From: Pollutimonas sp035515055
GTDB taxonomy: Bacteria; Pseudomonadota; Gammaproteobacteria; Burkholderiales; Burkholderiaceae_B
Direction of reading: 5' to 3'
DNA length: 64,000 bases
Assembly: GCA_035515055.1 (NCBI GenBank)
Contig: DATJBV010000047.1
Coordinates: 1-64,000, forward strand
The translations under genes were made by a program, and so were the position numbers. Below the pieces are notes generated by a model. It saw only the letters and a program-made list of their open reading frames with translations. It was not told the origin of the DNA and made no database searches. How positions within the stretch are numbered: the stretch's first letter is position 1; every line of letters begins with the position of its first letter. Below are positions 45,196 to 54,775 of this stretch, piece by piece.

Positions 45196-45237
45196 ATTGT
45201 GAAGCACGCAGGACAGGAAAAGATTGATACAAATCAA
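45196..45237 (-). promoter_or_regulatory. FNR-type class II promoter of ompW
   Basis: A perfect FNR/ANR half-site pair TTGAT-ACAA-ATCAA occupies 45224-45237. On the minus strand a -10-like CACAAT lies at 45201-45196. With transcription from 45189 the box is centred at exactly -41.5, the position of class II FNR activation, and the leader is 33 nt. Confidence 0.75.
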
Positions 45238-45273
45238 TGCGGCTGGGCGATATGAACGCAAAGCGGCGGCGTA

Positions 45274-45287
45274 TTGATTTAACTCAA
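45274..45287 (-). promoter_or_regulatory. Second FNR-like site upstream of ompW
   Basis: TTGAT-TTAA-CTCAA matches the FNR consensus with one base changed. Its centre is 50 bp upstream of the first box, i.e. about -91.5, close to five helical turns away. Confidence 0.55.
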
Positions 45288-45319
45288 ATTCAAGATGCAA
45301 GAGCCCAACGCTTGGCGAC

Positions 45320-45347
45320 AAAAAGCCACCCCTAAGGGTGGCTTTTT
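45320..45347 (-). terminator. Rho-independent terminator of the porin gene
   Basis: Stem GCCACCC/GGGTGGC with loop CTAA, flanked by AAAAA and TTTTT, lies 85 nt after the porin stop and before the ompW control region. The symmetrical A/T flanks allow action in both directions. Confidence 0.88.
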
Positions 45348-45431
45348 GTTCGCAGGCTTGCGCCTGCCTCGTTTCTGCGATTGCCCGGCAAGCCAGGCAA
45401 TCTCGGCGCATAGGCTAGCTATGCAGTCCGA

Positions 45432-46601
45432 TTAGAAGCGGTGGTTGACGCCCACACCGACCAAGGTCGATTTTGCATCAGGCAAGAAGTGGATGTGCTT
45501 GGCATACGAACCAATTGCATACACGCTCGTGCGCTTGGACAGGCCGTAGGAGTAGCCCAGGCTGTATGTTTGCTGCTTGTCCCACTCCGAGCCAACTACA
45601 GCTGCGTCGGGGGCGGTACGAGGATCAGCCATTGTCCACGATGCCATCAAAGTGCCGTTGCCGATAGGGGCGCTGACACCAGCCATGTAGGAATTAACCT
45701 TCAGGCCGCGAGCACCCGTCAGGCTGCCGATGGCGCTGCCGGCTGGGCCGATGGCGCCACCTTGGTCGCCGAACGACTGGGCGCTGAACAGACCATTGCG
45801 GGTCTGGCCAAATGCCAAGTGCGCTTTAACGACTTCAAAGTCGTATACGCCGCCCAATGCCCACGATTTGATCGTGACATTGTCCGCCGTCAGCGAGGCA
45901 GCACCTGCCTTGACTTGATCGTACGTCAAAGCAACGTTGACTGGGCCGTTAGCATAGCGCAGACCGGTTGTGACGGCTTTCTGGTTTGCATCTTTTGTGT
46001 TGTAGCCGGATGGCAGTTCGCGGTCATAAGCTTGATCGCCGGATGCATCGAACGAGTAACCGACGCCGAACTGGAAGCCGGAGAAGCTAGGCGATTGATA
46101 CATGACCATGTTGTCGTAGCGCGTGGTGTTTGCTGCTGTGAACGCGACGCCAATGTTGGCTTGATCGTAAGCGGTACCGAATGGATCGATAGAACCGAAG
46201 TATTTGGAAGCGATGTTGGTTTGACGACCCAGGTCCAATTGACCCCAGGAATCACCAGCCAGACCCACCGTTGCTTGACGACCGAACAAGCGACCGCCTT
46301 GAGCCGACGTACCGTTTGTCAAGTTGAAGCCGCTTTCCAGCTGGAACACGGCGCGCAGGCCATTGCCCAGATCTTCAGAGCCCTTCAGACCCCAGCGGTT
46401 ACCAGCTTGCATGTGCTGGATAATGCCAACCCTCTTGCCGTCGATGCTGGCGCCAGGAGTAGCAGTACGGCTGTCGTTGCCGCTAACCTTGTTGTAACCA
46501 ATACCGCCGTCCAGAATACCGTACAGCGTAACCGATGTTTCTGCTTGGGCGACGCCAGCGAAGCCAGCAATCAGAGCAGCAGCGAGCAGAGTCTTTTTCA
46601 T
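45432..46601 (-). CDS. General porin (Gram-negative, Bordetella/Burkholderia OmpC-like)
   Basis: A 389-residue trimeric outer-membrane porin. The signal peptide MKKTLLAAALIAGFAGVAQA precedes ETSVTLYGILDGGIGYN, the typical first strand of betaproteobacterial porins. LKGSEDLGNGLRAVFQLESGF is the constriction-loop lead-in (seen as GSEDLGNGLRAVFQLESGF), and the protein ends in VGVGVNHRF with C-terminal Phe for barrel assembly. GGAG lies 9-10 nt before the ATG. Likely abundant, and a plausible OmpR/EnvZ target. Its leader contains a stem-loop. Confidence 0.92.
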   Translation of the reverse strand: MKKTLLAAALIAGFAGVAQAETSVTLYGILDGGIGYNKVSGNDSRTATPGASIDGKRVGIIQHMQAGNRWGLKGSEDLGNGLRAVFQLESGFNLTNGTSAQGGRLFGRQATVGLAGDSWGQLDLGRQTNIASKYFGSIDPFGTAYDQANIGVAFTAANTTRYDNMVMYQSPSFSGFQFGVGYSFDASGDQAYDRELPSGYNTKDANQKAVTTGLRYANGPVNVALTYDQVKAGAASLTADNVTIKSWALGGVYDFEVVKAHLAFGQTRNGLFSAQSFGDQGGAIGPAGSAIGSLTGARGLKVNSYMAGVSAPIGNGTLMASWTMADPRTAPDAAVVGSEWDKQQTYSLGYSYGLSKRTSVYAIGSYAKHIHFLPDAKSTLVGVGVNHRF

Positions 46602-46971
46602 GTAAGAAATCTCCGTAGATTTGAGTAAACAGAGCAGCGACTTCCAAAACGAGTGCTGCTGCTCTTTATAACTCCGCGATGGGAAGTTGGAGCTATTGCA
46701 TCAAAATTCCGGGCGGCTGGCTACGATGCTGTTCGAAAAGGTCTGTGATTTCTCGGCAAGTGTTGGAGTTCAACAACAAACAAGGTCTTTTCCTGAAAAA
46801 CGCTACGGGTTTACCCTTGGCTTCAGTGTTGTCACTTTCATACACTTCTTCGGACATACCGAAGGGAAACGCTTCCGCGGTTCAAGCGCTTTCCGGAAGC
46901 GTTCTTAGGCGTTTTTGGCGCCGATGGCATGATACTTGCTGCAATACATCGTTACCCTCACGGAGCCGCGC
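46602..46971. other. Intergenic region between porin and ku
   Basis: 370 bp between divergent genes. It holds an 8-bp inverted repeat in the porin leader (46631-46665), a TATAAA on the minus strand at 46670-46665 that may be the porin -10, and a 10-bp inverted repeat at 46868-46903 before ku. Short open frames here (for example 46687-46908) have no ribosome site or recognisable product. Confidence 0.5.
46868..46903 (+). repeat. Perfect 10-bp inverted repeat upstream of ku
   Basis: AACGCTTCCG (46868-46877) and CGGAAGCGTT (46894-46903) with a 16-bp spacer, about 70 bp before the ku start. A T-rich GTTTTT follows on the plus side. It could be an intrinsic terminator insulating ku or an operator; no choice can be made from sequence. 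Confidence 0.5.
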
Positions 46972-47883
46972 ATGGCAGCGCCATCGAGCAAGCGGGCCTT
47001 ATGGAAAGGCGCCATTTCATTTGGGCTGGTTCATATTCCCATTGCCTTGCACTCGGCCACCGCCGATCAAGGCCTGGATTTCGATTGGCTGGACAAACGC
47101 AGTATGGATCCAGTGGGCTATAAGCGCATCAACAAGGCCACTGGCAAGGAAATTACGAGCGAGAATATAGTCAAGGGAATCGAATACGAGGACGGCCAGT
47201 ATGTGGTGCTGTCTCCAGAGGAAATCAGCGCCGCCTACCCCAAGACGACCCAGACCGTCGAGATCGAGGCATTTGTCCCGCTGAAGGAAATTCCGTTTAT
47301 CTATCTTGAACGCCCTTACTACATCTCGCCGATAAACAAGGGTGCGAAAGTCTACGCTCTGCTGCGCGAAGTCTTGCGCAAGACACAGAAAGTCGGAATC
47401 GCAAAGGTGGTGATCCAGACGAAGCAGCATCTTGCCGTTCTGATGCCTTGCGGCCCCGCGCTCATCCTGAATCTGCTGCGCTGGGGCGATGAGATACGCA
47501 CGTGGGACGAATTGAACCTGCCGGCTGAGGGCACTCAGTCCACCGGCTTGACCGAAAAAGAATTGGCGATGGGCGAACAACTGGTTGACGATATGAGCGC
47601 CAAATGGAAGCCCTCGGACTTCACTGACTCATTCAAGGAACAGATACTGCAGTTGGTAAAGGAAAAGGTGGAAGCGGGCCAGACGGAATCCGTCACTCAG
47701 CCTGAAGCCGAGGAAGAGCAGGCAGGCGGCGCCAAAATCCTCGACCTGACTGAGATGCTGCAGCGCAGCTTGAACAAGGGGGGGCCCGCACCTGCCAAGA
47801 AGAAGGCGGTGGCAAAGAAAAGCGCGCCGCCCAAAAAGGCAGGCTCGGCCGCCAAAGGCCGGGCGCGCACCAAAGCGGCCTAA
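46972..47883 (+). CDS. ku: Bacterial Ku protein (NHEJ)
   Basis: A 303-residue homodimeric DNA-end-binding protein. RALWKGAISFGLVHIPIAL opens the Ku beta-barrel core (1-~250), with ELAMGEQLVDDMSAKWKPSDFTD (cut: MGEQLVDDMSAKWKPSDF) the conserved bridge region that contacts LigD. The C-terminal ~35 residues are Lys/Ala-rich (KKKAVAKKSAPPKKAG), a DNA-binding tail known from other bacterial Kus. The start at 46972 has GGAG 6-7 nt upstream; the frame continues 12 codons upstream. ligD follows 3 nt after the stop. Confidence 0.95.
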   Translation: MAAPSSKRALWKGAISFGLVHIPIALHSATADQGLDFDWLDKRSMDPVGYKRINKATGKEITSENIVKGIEYEDGQYVVLSPEEISAAYPKTTQTVEIEAFVPLKEIPFIYLERPYYISPINKGAKVYALLREVLRKTQKVGIAKVVIQTKQHLAVLMPCGPALILNLLRWGDEIRTWDELNLPAEGTQSTGLTEKELAMGEQLVDDMSAKWKPSDFTDSFKEQILQLVKEKVEAGQTESVTQPEAEEEQAGGAKILDLTEMLQRSLNKGGPAPAKKKAVAKKSAPPKKAGSAAKGRARTKAA

Positions 47884-47886
47884 TTC

Positions 47887-50388
47887 ATGCCCAAAGCAGA
47901 TCCCCTGAGCCAGTACAAGGCCAAGCGCAATTTCGCTGTCACCACCGAGCCGGCCGAGGGCGGCGCGGCCAATGCCAACGCCCCCGCCTTCGTCGTTCAG
48001 AAACATTGGGCCAGTCGTCTTCATTATGATTTTCGCCTGGAGCTGGATGGGGCCATGAAAAGCTGGGCGGTACCGAAAGGACCCAGCTACGACCCCGGAG
48101 ACAAGCGGATGGCCATGCACGTGGAAGATCACCCGATCTCCTATAACCGCTTCGAAGGCACCATTCCGCCAAACCAATATGGTGCTGGAAAAGTGATCAT
48201 CTGGGATAAGGGCACATGGCAAGCCATAGGCGACGCGCGCCGCGGATACCGCGACGGCAAGCTGAAATTCGAATTGCACGGCCATAAGCTGCGCGGCAAG
48301 TGGGCGCTCGTGCGCATGAAAGGCAAGTCGGAAAAGCAAGACCCATGGCTGCTGATCAAGGAGAAGGACGAATTCGTGCGACCAGCTGGAGAGTTCAGCG
48401 TAGTGGACGAAATGCCTGATAGCGTCGCCGGCGCATCCGTTGCGGGCGGGATGGACGGGAAGGCCGAACCAAATGCCGCCGCAGCCACGTCGGCTGCGGC
48501 ATTGCCGGACAGTTTCCAGCCCGAACTTGCCACCCTTGTCGACGCTCCGCCCAAGAATACCGACGAGTGGCTGTACGAGATCAAGTTCGACGGCTATCGC
48601 CTGCTAGCGCGGATCGAGAAGCAAAAGCCGCGCCTGTATACGCGTAACGGACACGACTGGACGGGCAAGCTCAAGGCCTTGTCTAACGCGCTGGCCCGGA
48701 TGAAGCTGCCGGACGGCTGGTACGACGGGGAAATCGTTGTGCTCGACGAGCAAGGCTTGCCTAATTTTCAGGCCTTGCAAGGCGCCTTCGATGCCGCGCG
48801 CACATCCACTATTGTTTATTACCTTTTCGACCTGCCGTTTTGCGACGGGACGGACTTGCGCCGTCTGCCGCTGGTCGAGCGGCGTGAGCGCCTGGCCGCG
48901 GTGCTGGAAAAAGCGAGCGCAGACCCTGAAGGCTCCGTACGCTTCAGCGATACCTTCGAGGTGGATGTGCGTCATATCGTGGCGTCGGCTTGCAAGCTGG
49001 GACTGGAAGGCGTCATCGGCAAGAAGAAATCATCGCCTTACGTATCGCGTCGGTCCGCCGACTGGATCAAGCTCAAATGCAGCCAGCGGCAGGAGTTCGT
49101 GATAGGAGGGTATACCGATCCACAGGGAGCGCGGTCGGGCATCGGTTCGCTGCTTCTGGGGGTGCACGACGATCGCGGCAATTTACGCTACGCGGGCAAC
49201 GTGGGAACGGGGTTCAACGCTAAAAGCCTGGATGTCATCCGCAAAAAGCTCGAAGCCTTGCACACGGAGACACGGCCATTTCATGCCGCCACCGGCATCG
49301 ACAAGAAGGCGCACTGGGTGAAGCCGAAATTGCTGGCGGAGGTTTCATTCGCTCAATGGACAAACACCGGGCGCATACGCCATTCTGTCTTCCACGGCCT
49401 GCGCGACGACAAACCGCCAAGTGCCATCATCCGGGAGACCGCCATGCCAGCGCAATCGCCTACTCAACCCCATCATCCGATGCCACCGTCCGTTCCTGAA
49501 TCGGCCATCTCCAAGTTGAAGGTGACACACCCGGAACGGGTGATTGACGAAAGCACGGGTATCACTAAGATAGATTTAGTTCGCTACTACGGCCTCGTCG
49601 CGCCGCTGATGCTCGAGCACCTGAGAGGCCGGCCAGTTTCGCTCGTCCGGGCACCTTCCGGCGTGAAGGGTCAAATGTTCTTCCAGAAACACCTGGAAAC
49701 GGCAAAAATGACCGGCGTTCGCCAATTATCGCCAGACCTGGATCCCGATCACGAGCCGCTGATGGAAGTCGTATCCGCCCAAGGCCTGCTGAATGCGGCC
49801 CAAATGAACGTGATCGAGTTCCACACGTGGAATGCCATAAAGACCGTCATAGCCAAGCCCGACCGCATGACCTTCGACCTGGATCCGGGCCAGGGCGTGG
49901 AGTGGACCGCCATGCGGGAGGCGGCACTCATCATGCGCGCCTTCCTCAATGAACTGGAACTGGTGTCATTCGTGAAAACCAGCGGCGGCAAGGGCTTGCA
50001 TGTCATCGTGCCATTGAAACGGCGCCTGGGCTGGGATACGGTCAAAGATTTTTCCCAGGCCATTGTCGTACACCTTGCCAAAACCCTGCCCCAACGCTTT
50101 TCCGCCAAAAGCGGGCCGCGCAACAGGGTGGGCAAGATTTTTATCGACTACCTGCGCAATGGTTTTGGCGCGACCACGGTATGCGCATGGTCCGCGCGCG
50201 GCCGACCCGGAATGGGAGTATCCGTGCCGCTGTCATGGAACGAGGTGGAACACCTCGCCAGCTCGTCGCAATGGCATGTGCGAAACATTCATGAGCGCCT
50301 CGACGCCGGCAATGCACCGTGGGCGGATTACGATGCATCGGCGCAGGCATTGGGGCCGGCCATGAAGACCCTCGGGTTCAAGCCGTAG
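47887..50388 (+). CDS. ligD: Multifunctional ATP-dependent DNA ligase LigD
   Basis: An 833-residue NHEJ enzyme with domain order phosphoesterase - ligase - polymerase, as in Pseudomonas. The 3'-phosphoesterase (~15-165) has HWASRLHYDFRLE and HVEDHP. The ligase (~210-510) uses K233 in EIKFDGYR, with an OB-fold reaching GLRDDKPP. The archaeo-eukaryotic primase-type polymerase (~535-833) has metal ligands D664 and D666 in FDLDPG and KTSGGKGLHV. It processes, fills and seals double-strand breaks with Ku. There is no clear ribosome site in the 3-nt gap to ku, so it is probably translated by coupling. Confidence 0.95.
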   Translation: MPKADPLSQYKAKRNFAVTTEPAEGGAANANAPAFVVQKHWASRLHYDFRLELDGAMKSWAVPKGPSYDPGDKRMAMHVEDHPISYNRFEGTIPPNQYGAGKVIIWDKGTWQAIGDARRGYRDGKLKFELHGHKLRGKWALVRMKGKSEKQDPWLLIKEKDEFVRPAGEFSVVDEMPDSVAGASVAGGMDGKAEPNAAAATSAAALPDSFQPELATLVDAPPKNTDEWLYEIKFDGYRLLARIEKQKPRLYTRNGHDWTGKLKALSNALARMKLPDGWYDGEIVVLDEQGLPNFQALQGAFDAARTSTIVYYLFDLPFCDGTDLRRLPLVERRERLAAVLEKASADPEGSVRFSDTFEVDVRHIVASACKLGLEGVIGKKKSSPYVSRRSADWIKLKCSQRQEFVIGGYTDPQGARSGIGSLLLGVHDDRGNLRYAGNVGTGFNAKSLDVIRKKLEALHTETRPFHAATGIDKKAHWVKPKLLAEVSFAQWTNTGRIRHSVFHGLRDDKPPSAIIRETAMPAQSPTQPHHPMPPSVPESAISKLKVTHPERVIDESTGITKIDLVRYYGLVAPLMLEHLRGRPVSLVRAPSGVKGQMFFQKHLETAKMTGVRQLSPDLDPDHEPLMEVVSAQGLLNAAQMNVIEFHTWNAIKTVIAKPDRMTFDLDPGQGVEWTAMREAALIMRAFLNELELVSFVKTSGGKGLHVIVPLKRRLGWDTVKDFSQAIVVHLAKTLPQRFSAKSGPRNRVGKIFIDYLRNGFGATTVCAWSARGRPGMGVSVPLSWNEVEHLASSSQWHVRNIHERLDAGNAPWADYDASAQALGPAMKTLGFKP

Positions 50389-50471
50389 GTCCATAACTTG
50401 CAGACAGATCGAATTCCCGCATGGCCATGGCCGCCCACCGCCGAGTCCATTTCCCGCCAAGGAGAATTCAA

Positions 50472-51491
50472 TTGAAGAAGATCAACCTGAAACCATTGAA
50501 TCAACAAGTCATCGTCATCACCGGCGCCAGCAGTGGCATAGGGCTCGCCACAGCACGGGAAGCCGCCCGCCGCCGAGCCCGACTGGTCCTGGCAAGCCGC
50601 AATAGACAAGCACTGGATGCACTGGTCGAAGAATGCAAGGCCATGGGCACCGATGCGATTGCCGTCACAGCCGATGTTGGCGTGCAGGAAGATCACCAGA
50701 AAATCTTCGATGCCGCCATGACCGCCTTTGGCGGCATCGAGACCTGGGTTAATAATGCCGGCGTCACAATCTACGGCAAGGTGGACGAAGTGGCAATCGA
50801 AGACCAGCGCCAATTGTTCGAAACAAACTTCTGGGGCGTCGTGTATGGATCGTTGATGGCCGTGCGTCACTTGCGACAGACCGGCGGTGCGTTGATCAAT
50901 GTAGGCAGTGAAGTATCGGATCAAGCCGTGCCCCTGCAAGGTATGTACTCGGCATCCAAGCATGCCATCAAAGGCTTCACCGATGCGCTTCGCATGGAAC
51001 TCGAGGCCGACGACGCGCCAGTCTCGGTAACATTGATCAAACCGGCATCCATCGATACCGCGTACGTCGAGCATGCGAAGAATTACCTGGATGTCGAACC
51101 TCAGCTTCCTCCGCCCATATACAGCCCGAAGGCAGTCGCCGACGCCATCCTGTACGCGGCCGAACACCCCATGCGCGACATCTTTGTGGGTAGCGCGTCG
51201 CGAGCAATGTCGGCATTGAGCCGCATGCCGACGCTTGCGGACAAACTGCTGGGCAGGACGATGATCCGCGCCCAGCGCTCGGACCGGTTGGCCCAGCCCA
51301 GGCACGATGCCTTATGGGACGCGGGCGAAACACTGCGGCAAGATACCTATACCGATCGCCACGTGCGTGCGGCCAGTCTATATACCGAAATGAATACGCG
51401 GTGGCGCGGGTTGATGTTGGCAGGCGCGGGCCTTGCCGCCTTGTACACCGCCCTGCACTGCCTGCCTAAAGCCAAGGATCGCGGCCGGTAG
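50472..51491 (+). CDS. SDR family oxidoreductase
   Basis: A 339-residue short-chain dehydrogenase/reductase. TGASSGIG (17-24) is the NAD(P) loop and NNAG is at 94-97. The catalytic triad is S146, Y159 and K163 (YSASK). The core ends near residue 260; the extra ~80 residues end in a hydrophobic helix (GLMLAGAGLAALYTALHCL), a likely membrane anchor. The start is a TTG at 50472 preceded by AAGGAG at 7 nt; an upstream in-frame ATG at 50421 lacks such a site. It follows ligD by 83 nt. Substrate unknown. Confidence 0.85.
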   Translation: MKKINLKPLNQQVIVITGASSGIGLATAREAARRRARLVLASRNRQALDALVEECKAMGTDAIAVTADVGVQEDHQKIFDAAMTAFGGIETWVNNAGVTIYGKVDEVAIEDQRQLFETNFWGVVYGSLMAVRHLRQTGGALINVGSEVSDQAVPLQGMYSASKHAIKGFTDALRMELEADDAPVSVTLIKPASIDTAYVEHAKNYLDVEPQLPPPIYSPKAVADAILYAAEHPMRDIFVGSASRAMSALSRMPTLADKLLGRTMIRAQRSDRLAQPRHDALWDAGETLRQDTYTDRHVRAASLYTEMNTRWRGLMLAGAGLAALYTALHCLPKAKDRGR

Positions 51492-51503
51492 GCAGACGGC
51501 ACT

Positions 51504-52360
51504 TCAGGGTGTGCAGGTTTCCAGGAAGCCGAGCACACCGGCATTGAACACCTCGTTGCGGTCGCCGGTGATCATGTGGCCGGCGCCCGCCACTTCGAAA
51601 ACCCCGAGCTGCGGCAGGTAACCACGCAGTTCCTCGATTGCATGGTCGGTAATCAGGTCGCTGTTCATGCCCCTGACAAGCAATACGGGAACCGTGATGC
51701 GGCCGCATGCCCTATGCAATTCCTCGGCCAACGCGTCGCCCTGCGCCACATCCGTCCTCTCGAAGAAGACTGGATCCCAGTGCCAATAGAGGCGGCCATC
51801 TTCGCGCTTGCGCAGATTCTTCATGAGCCCGCTGATGTCGCGCGGACGCGGTCGCTGCGGGTTGTACAAGGACACCACGTCGGCCGCCGCCTCTATGTCG
51901 GCAAAACCACCTTTATGGCCTTGGAGAAAGTTGATGATGGTATTGGTTCCCGCCGCGTCGAGCCGCGGTACCACGTCTACGAGAACCAGGGCGCTGGCTA
52001 TGGACTCGCCTCCCTGCCCAAGCGCATGCATGGACGTGATGCCGCCCATGGACGCGCCGACTAGCACCGGCTTCGTGGACAGCGTGCCGAGCACCTGCCG
52101 CAAATCGGACGCCAGGACATCGAGCGAATATTCGCCATTGGGCGACCAGTCGCTTTCACCGTGACCGCGCGCATCCAGGCTGACCACATGGTAGCCCCGG
52201 TTGACCAATTCCTGCATGGTGTTGCGCCATGAATAACGGGTTTGTCCGCCGCCGTGCAATAAGACGACAGAGGGCAGATGCGACGCGCCCCCGATGTCGG
52301 CCGCTAGCCGAACACCGTCGTGAGCCACAAATGAATGCGAAGTAATTTCCATGGGTGGCA

Positions 52361-52364
<4 letters not shown>
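51504..52364 (-). CDS. Alpha/beta hydrolase
   Basis: A 286-residue alpha/beta-fold hydrolase. The oxyanion motif is HGGG (37-40), the nucleophile S105 in GASMGG, with probable acid D236 (GMNSDLITD) and base H263 (GAGHMITGD). Its ATG overlaps the stop of the second livF by 4 nt (ATGA), so it is translated with the HAAT operon and probably acts on the imported compound or a derivative (ester, lactone or thioester). Substrate class cannot be set by motif alone. It is convergent with the SDR gene across a 12-bp gap. Confidence 0.88.
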
Positions 52365-53076
<712 letters not shown>

Positions 53077-53080
<4 letters not shown>

Positions 53081-53829
53081 GCCGCAGCCCCTCCCAGGTA
53101 TGCATCGATGACGGCAGGATTCTGCCTGATTTCTTCGGGACTGCCGCTGGCAAGTTGCTTGCCATGATGAAGGACAACGATACGGTCGCAGATCGCCATG
53201 ACGGCCTGCATATTGTGTTCAACAAACAAGATGGAAACTCCAAATTCATCGCGCAGCCGCCGGATGACCGCTACGGCTTCCGTTGCTTCGGTCTGGTTCA
53301 AGCCGGTAAGCGGTTCGTCCAGGCACAAGAGCTTGGGACGACTGGCGAACGCAATCGCCAGACTGAGCATGCGCTGGCGGCCATGCGGCAAGTTGCACGC
53401 CAGCTCGTCGAGAACGTGTTCCAGTCCAAGAACCGTGGCCGTTTCGTGGACTCGCGCCACGCGTTCGGCCTTGGACCTTATGCTTTGATAAGTGCCTACA
53501 TAAATATTGTCGTAGACGGTCATATCGCTTAGCAGGCTGGCATGCTGGAATGTCCGCACCAGGCCGCGCCTGGCGGCCTTCCACGGCGCTCCGCCTTCCA
53601 GGCTTTTCCCCATGAATATAATTTCCCCTGAGGTAAGCCGAAGAAAGCCGCTAAGAATATTGAACGTTGTGCTTTTCCCTGCTCCGTTGGGACCGATAAG
53701 GCCAAGGATCTCGCCTTCATGCAGATCGAAGGACAAGTCGGAAACGGCGACCAGTCCACCAAAATGACGCGATATGCGTCGCGTACTGAGCAGTATTGGC
53801 GCACCTGCTGTCGGAATAGAATTAATCAT
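53077..53829 (-). CDS. livG: HAAT ABC transporter ATP-binding protein LivG (second system)
   Basis: A 250-residue ATPase with Walker A GPNGAGKSTTFN, the LivG-type ARRGLVRTFQHASLLSDMTV, and signature LPHGRQRMLSLAIAF (LSGGQ replaced by PHGRQ, common in LivG). Walker B is KLLCLDEPLTGLN, with the C-terminal IDAYLGG. It overlaps livM upstream by 8 nt and livF by 4 nt. Confidence 0.92.
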
Positions 53830-54775
53830 GGCGGGCGTGCCTCCGTGGTGTGGTTTCGCTGCCGACGCGTATCATGCCAACTTGCTCCAGGCGTCCGAGC
53901 AGGCCCTGCGGCAAGGCCAACATGGCCAGCACAATAATTGCGCCGTAGAACAACTGGTCGTAGGACCCAAAGCCGAGCAGGAACTGCGATACGACCGTAA
54001 GGACCGCCGCCCCGATGACGGGGCCGACCGGCTCGTCTTCCCCGCCAAGCTTCACATAAGCCAACGCAAACACCGAAAGCATGAACCCGAAATCTCCCGG
54101 ACTGATAACGGTGTTCATATGCGCATACAAGCCGCCGGCAATCCCGGCAATGACGCTGGCGATGGTCAGGCAAAGCACGCGCATGGACAGGACGTCGATG
54201 CCCACCGAGCGGACGACCGCCTCTTTATTCTTGATTGCCCGGAAAACCGTGCCGAGTGCTGAGCGCTCGACCAGTGCCATGACTATCACCAGCAGGATGC
54301 ACATGGCCACTACCAGCGCCGGATAATAGGGTTCCAGCCATACAGGGACGAGCACGCCCAGAATTCCATTATTCCCGCCGAGGGCAGGCGTCTCTATATA
54401 TATAAGGCGCACAATTTCGGAAAACGCAAAACTGATGAGCATGAAGTAGGCGCCGAAGGTGCGCATCGTCGTGTAGCCCAACGCCACGGCCACGACGCCC
54501 GCGACGCCGCCCGCCGCGGGGATGCTGGCCCAAAGCGGCCAGCCCCAGACCGTATTAAGGTAGCCGGCGGTATAGGCGCCCATGCCGTAGAAGGCGCCCG
54601 TGGCAAGATTGAACTCGCCCACGAGCATGACGAATCGCATGGCCGATGCGATAACAATCGCCAGGGCACCCCAGACAATGACTTGCACCGCGAAGCTGGC
54701 GGGCATGACGAGACAATAAAGCGCCAGCGCGAGGCCCAAGGCCAGGACTAGACGAGAAAAATTATTTGACGACAC
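53822..54775 (-). CDS. livM: HAAT ABC transporter permease LivM (second system)
   Basis: A 317-residue inner-membrane permease with about nine hydrophobic segments. LVGEFNLATGAFYGMGAYTAGYL is the conserved second helix pair (cut: GEFNLATGAFYGMGAY), and FRAIKNKEAVVRSVGI is the coupling loop. It overlaps the livH stop by 14 nt. Unlike the first locus, LivM and LivG are separate here. Confidence 0.92.
   Translation of the reverse strand: MSSNNFSRLVLALGLALALYCLVMPASFAVQVIVWGALAIVIASAMRFVMLVGEFNLATGAFYGMGAYTAGYLNTVWGWPLWASIPAAGGVAGVVAVALGYTTMRTFGAYFMLISFAFSEIVRLIYIETPALGGNNGILGVLVPVWLEPYYPALVVAMCILLVIVMALVERSALGTVFRAIKNKEAVVRSVGIDVLSMRVLCLTIASVIAGIAGGLYAHMNTVISPGDFGFMLSVFALAYVKLGGEDEPVGPVIGAAVLTVVSQFLLGFGSYDQLFYGAIIVLAMLALPQGLLGRLEQVGMIRVGSETTPRRHARHD

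Noticed and set aside
45441..46628. 395-codon open frame antisense to the porin
   Set aside because: Shadow of the porin frame; the porin has a signal peptide, strand pattern and C-terminal Phe.
46679..47170. Open frames overlapping the start of ku
   Set aside because: They run across the inverted repeat and into ku in another frame without motifs.
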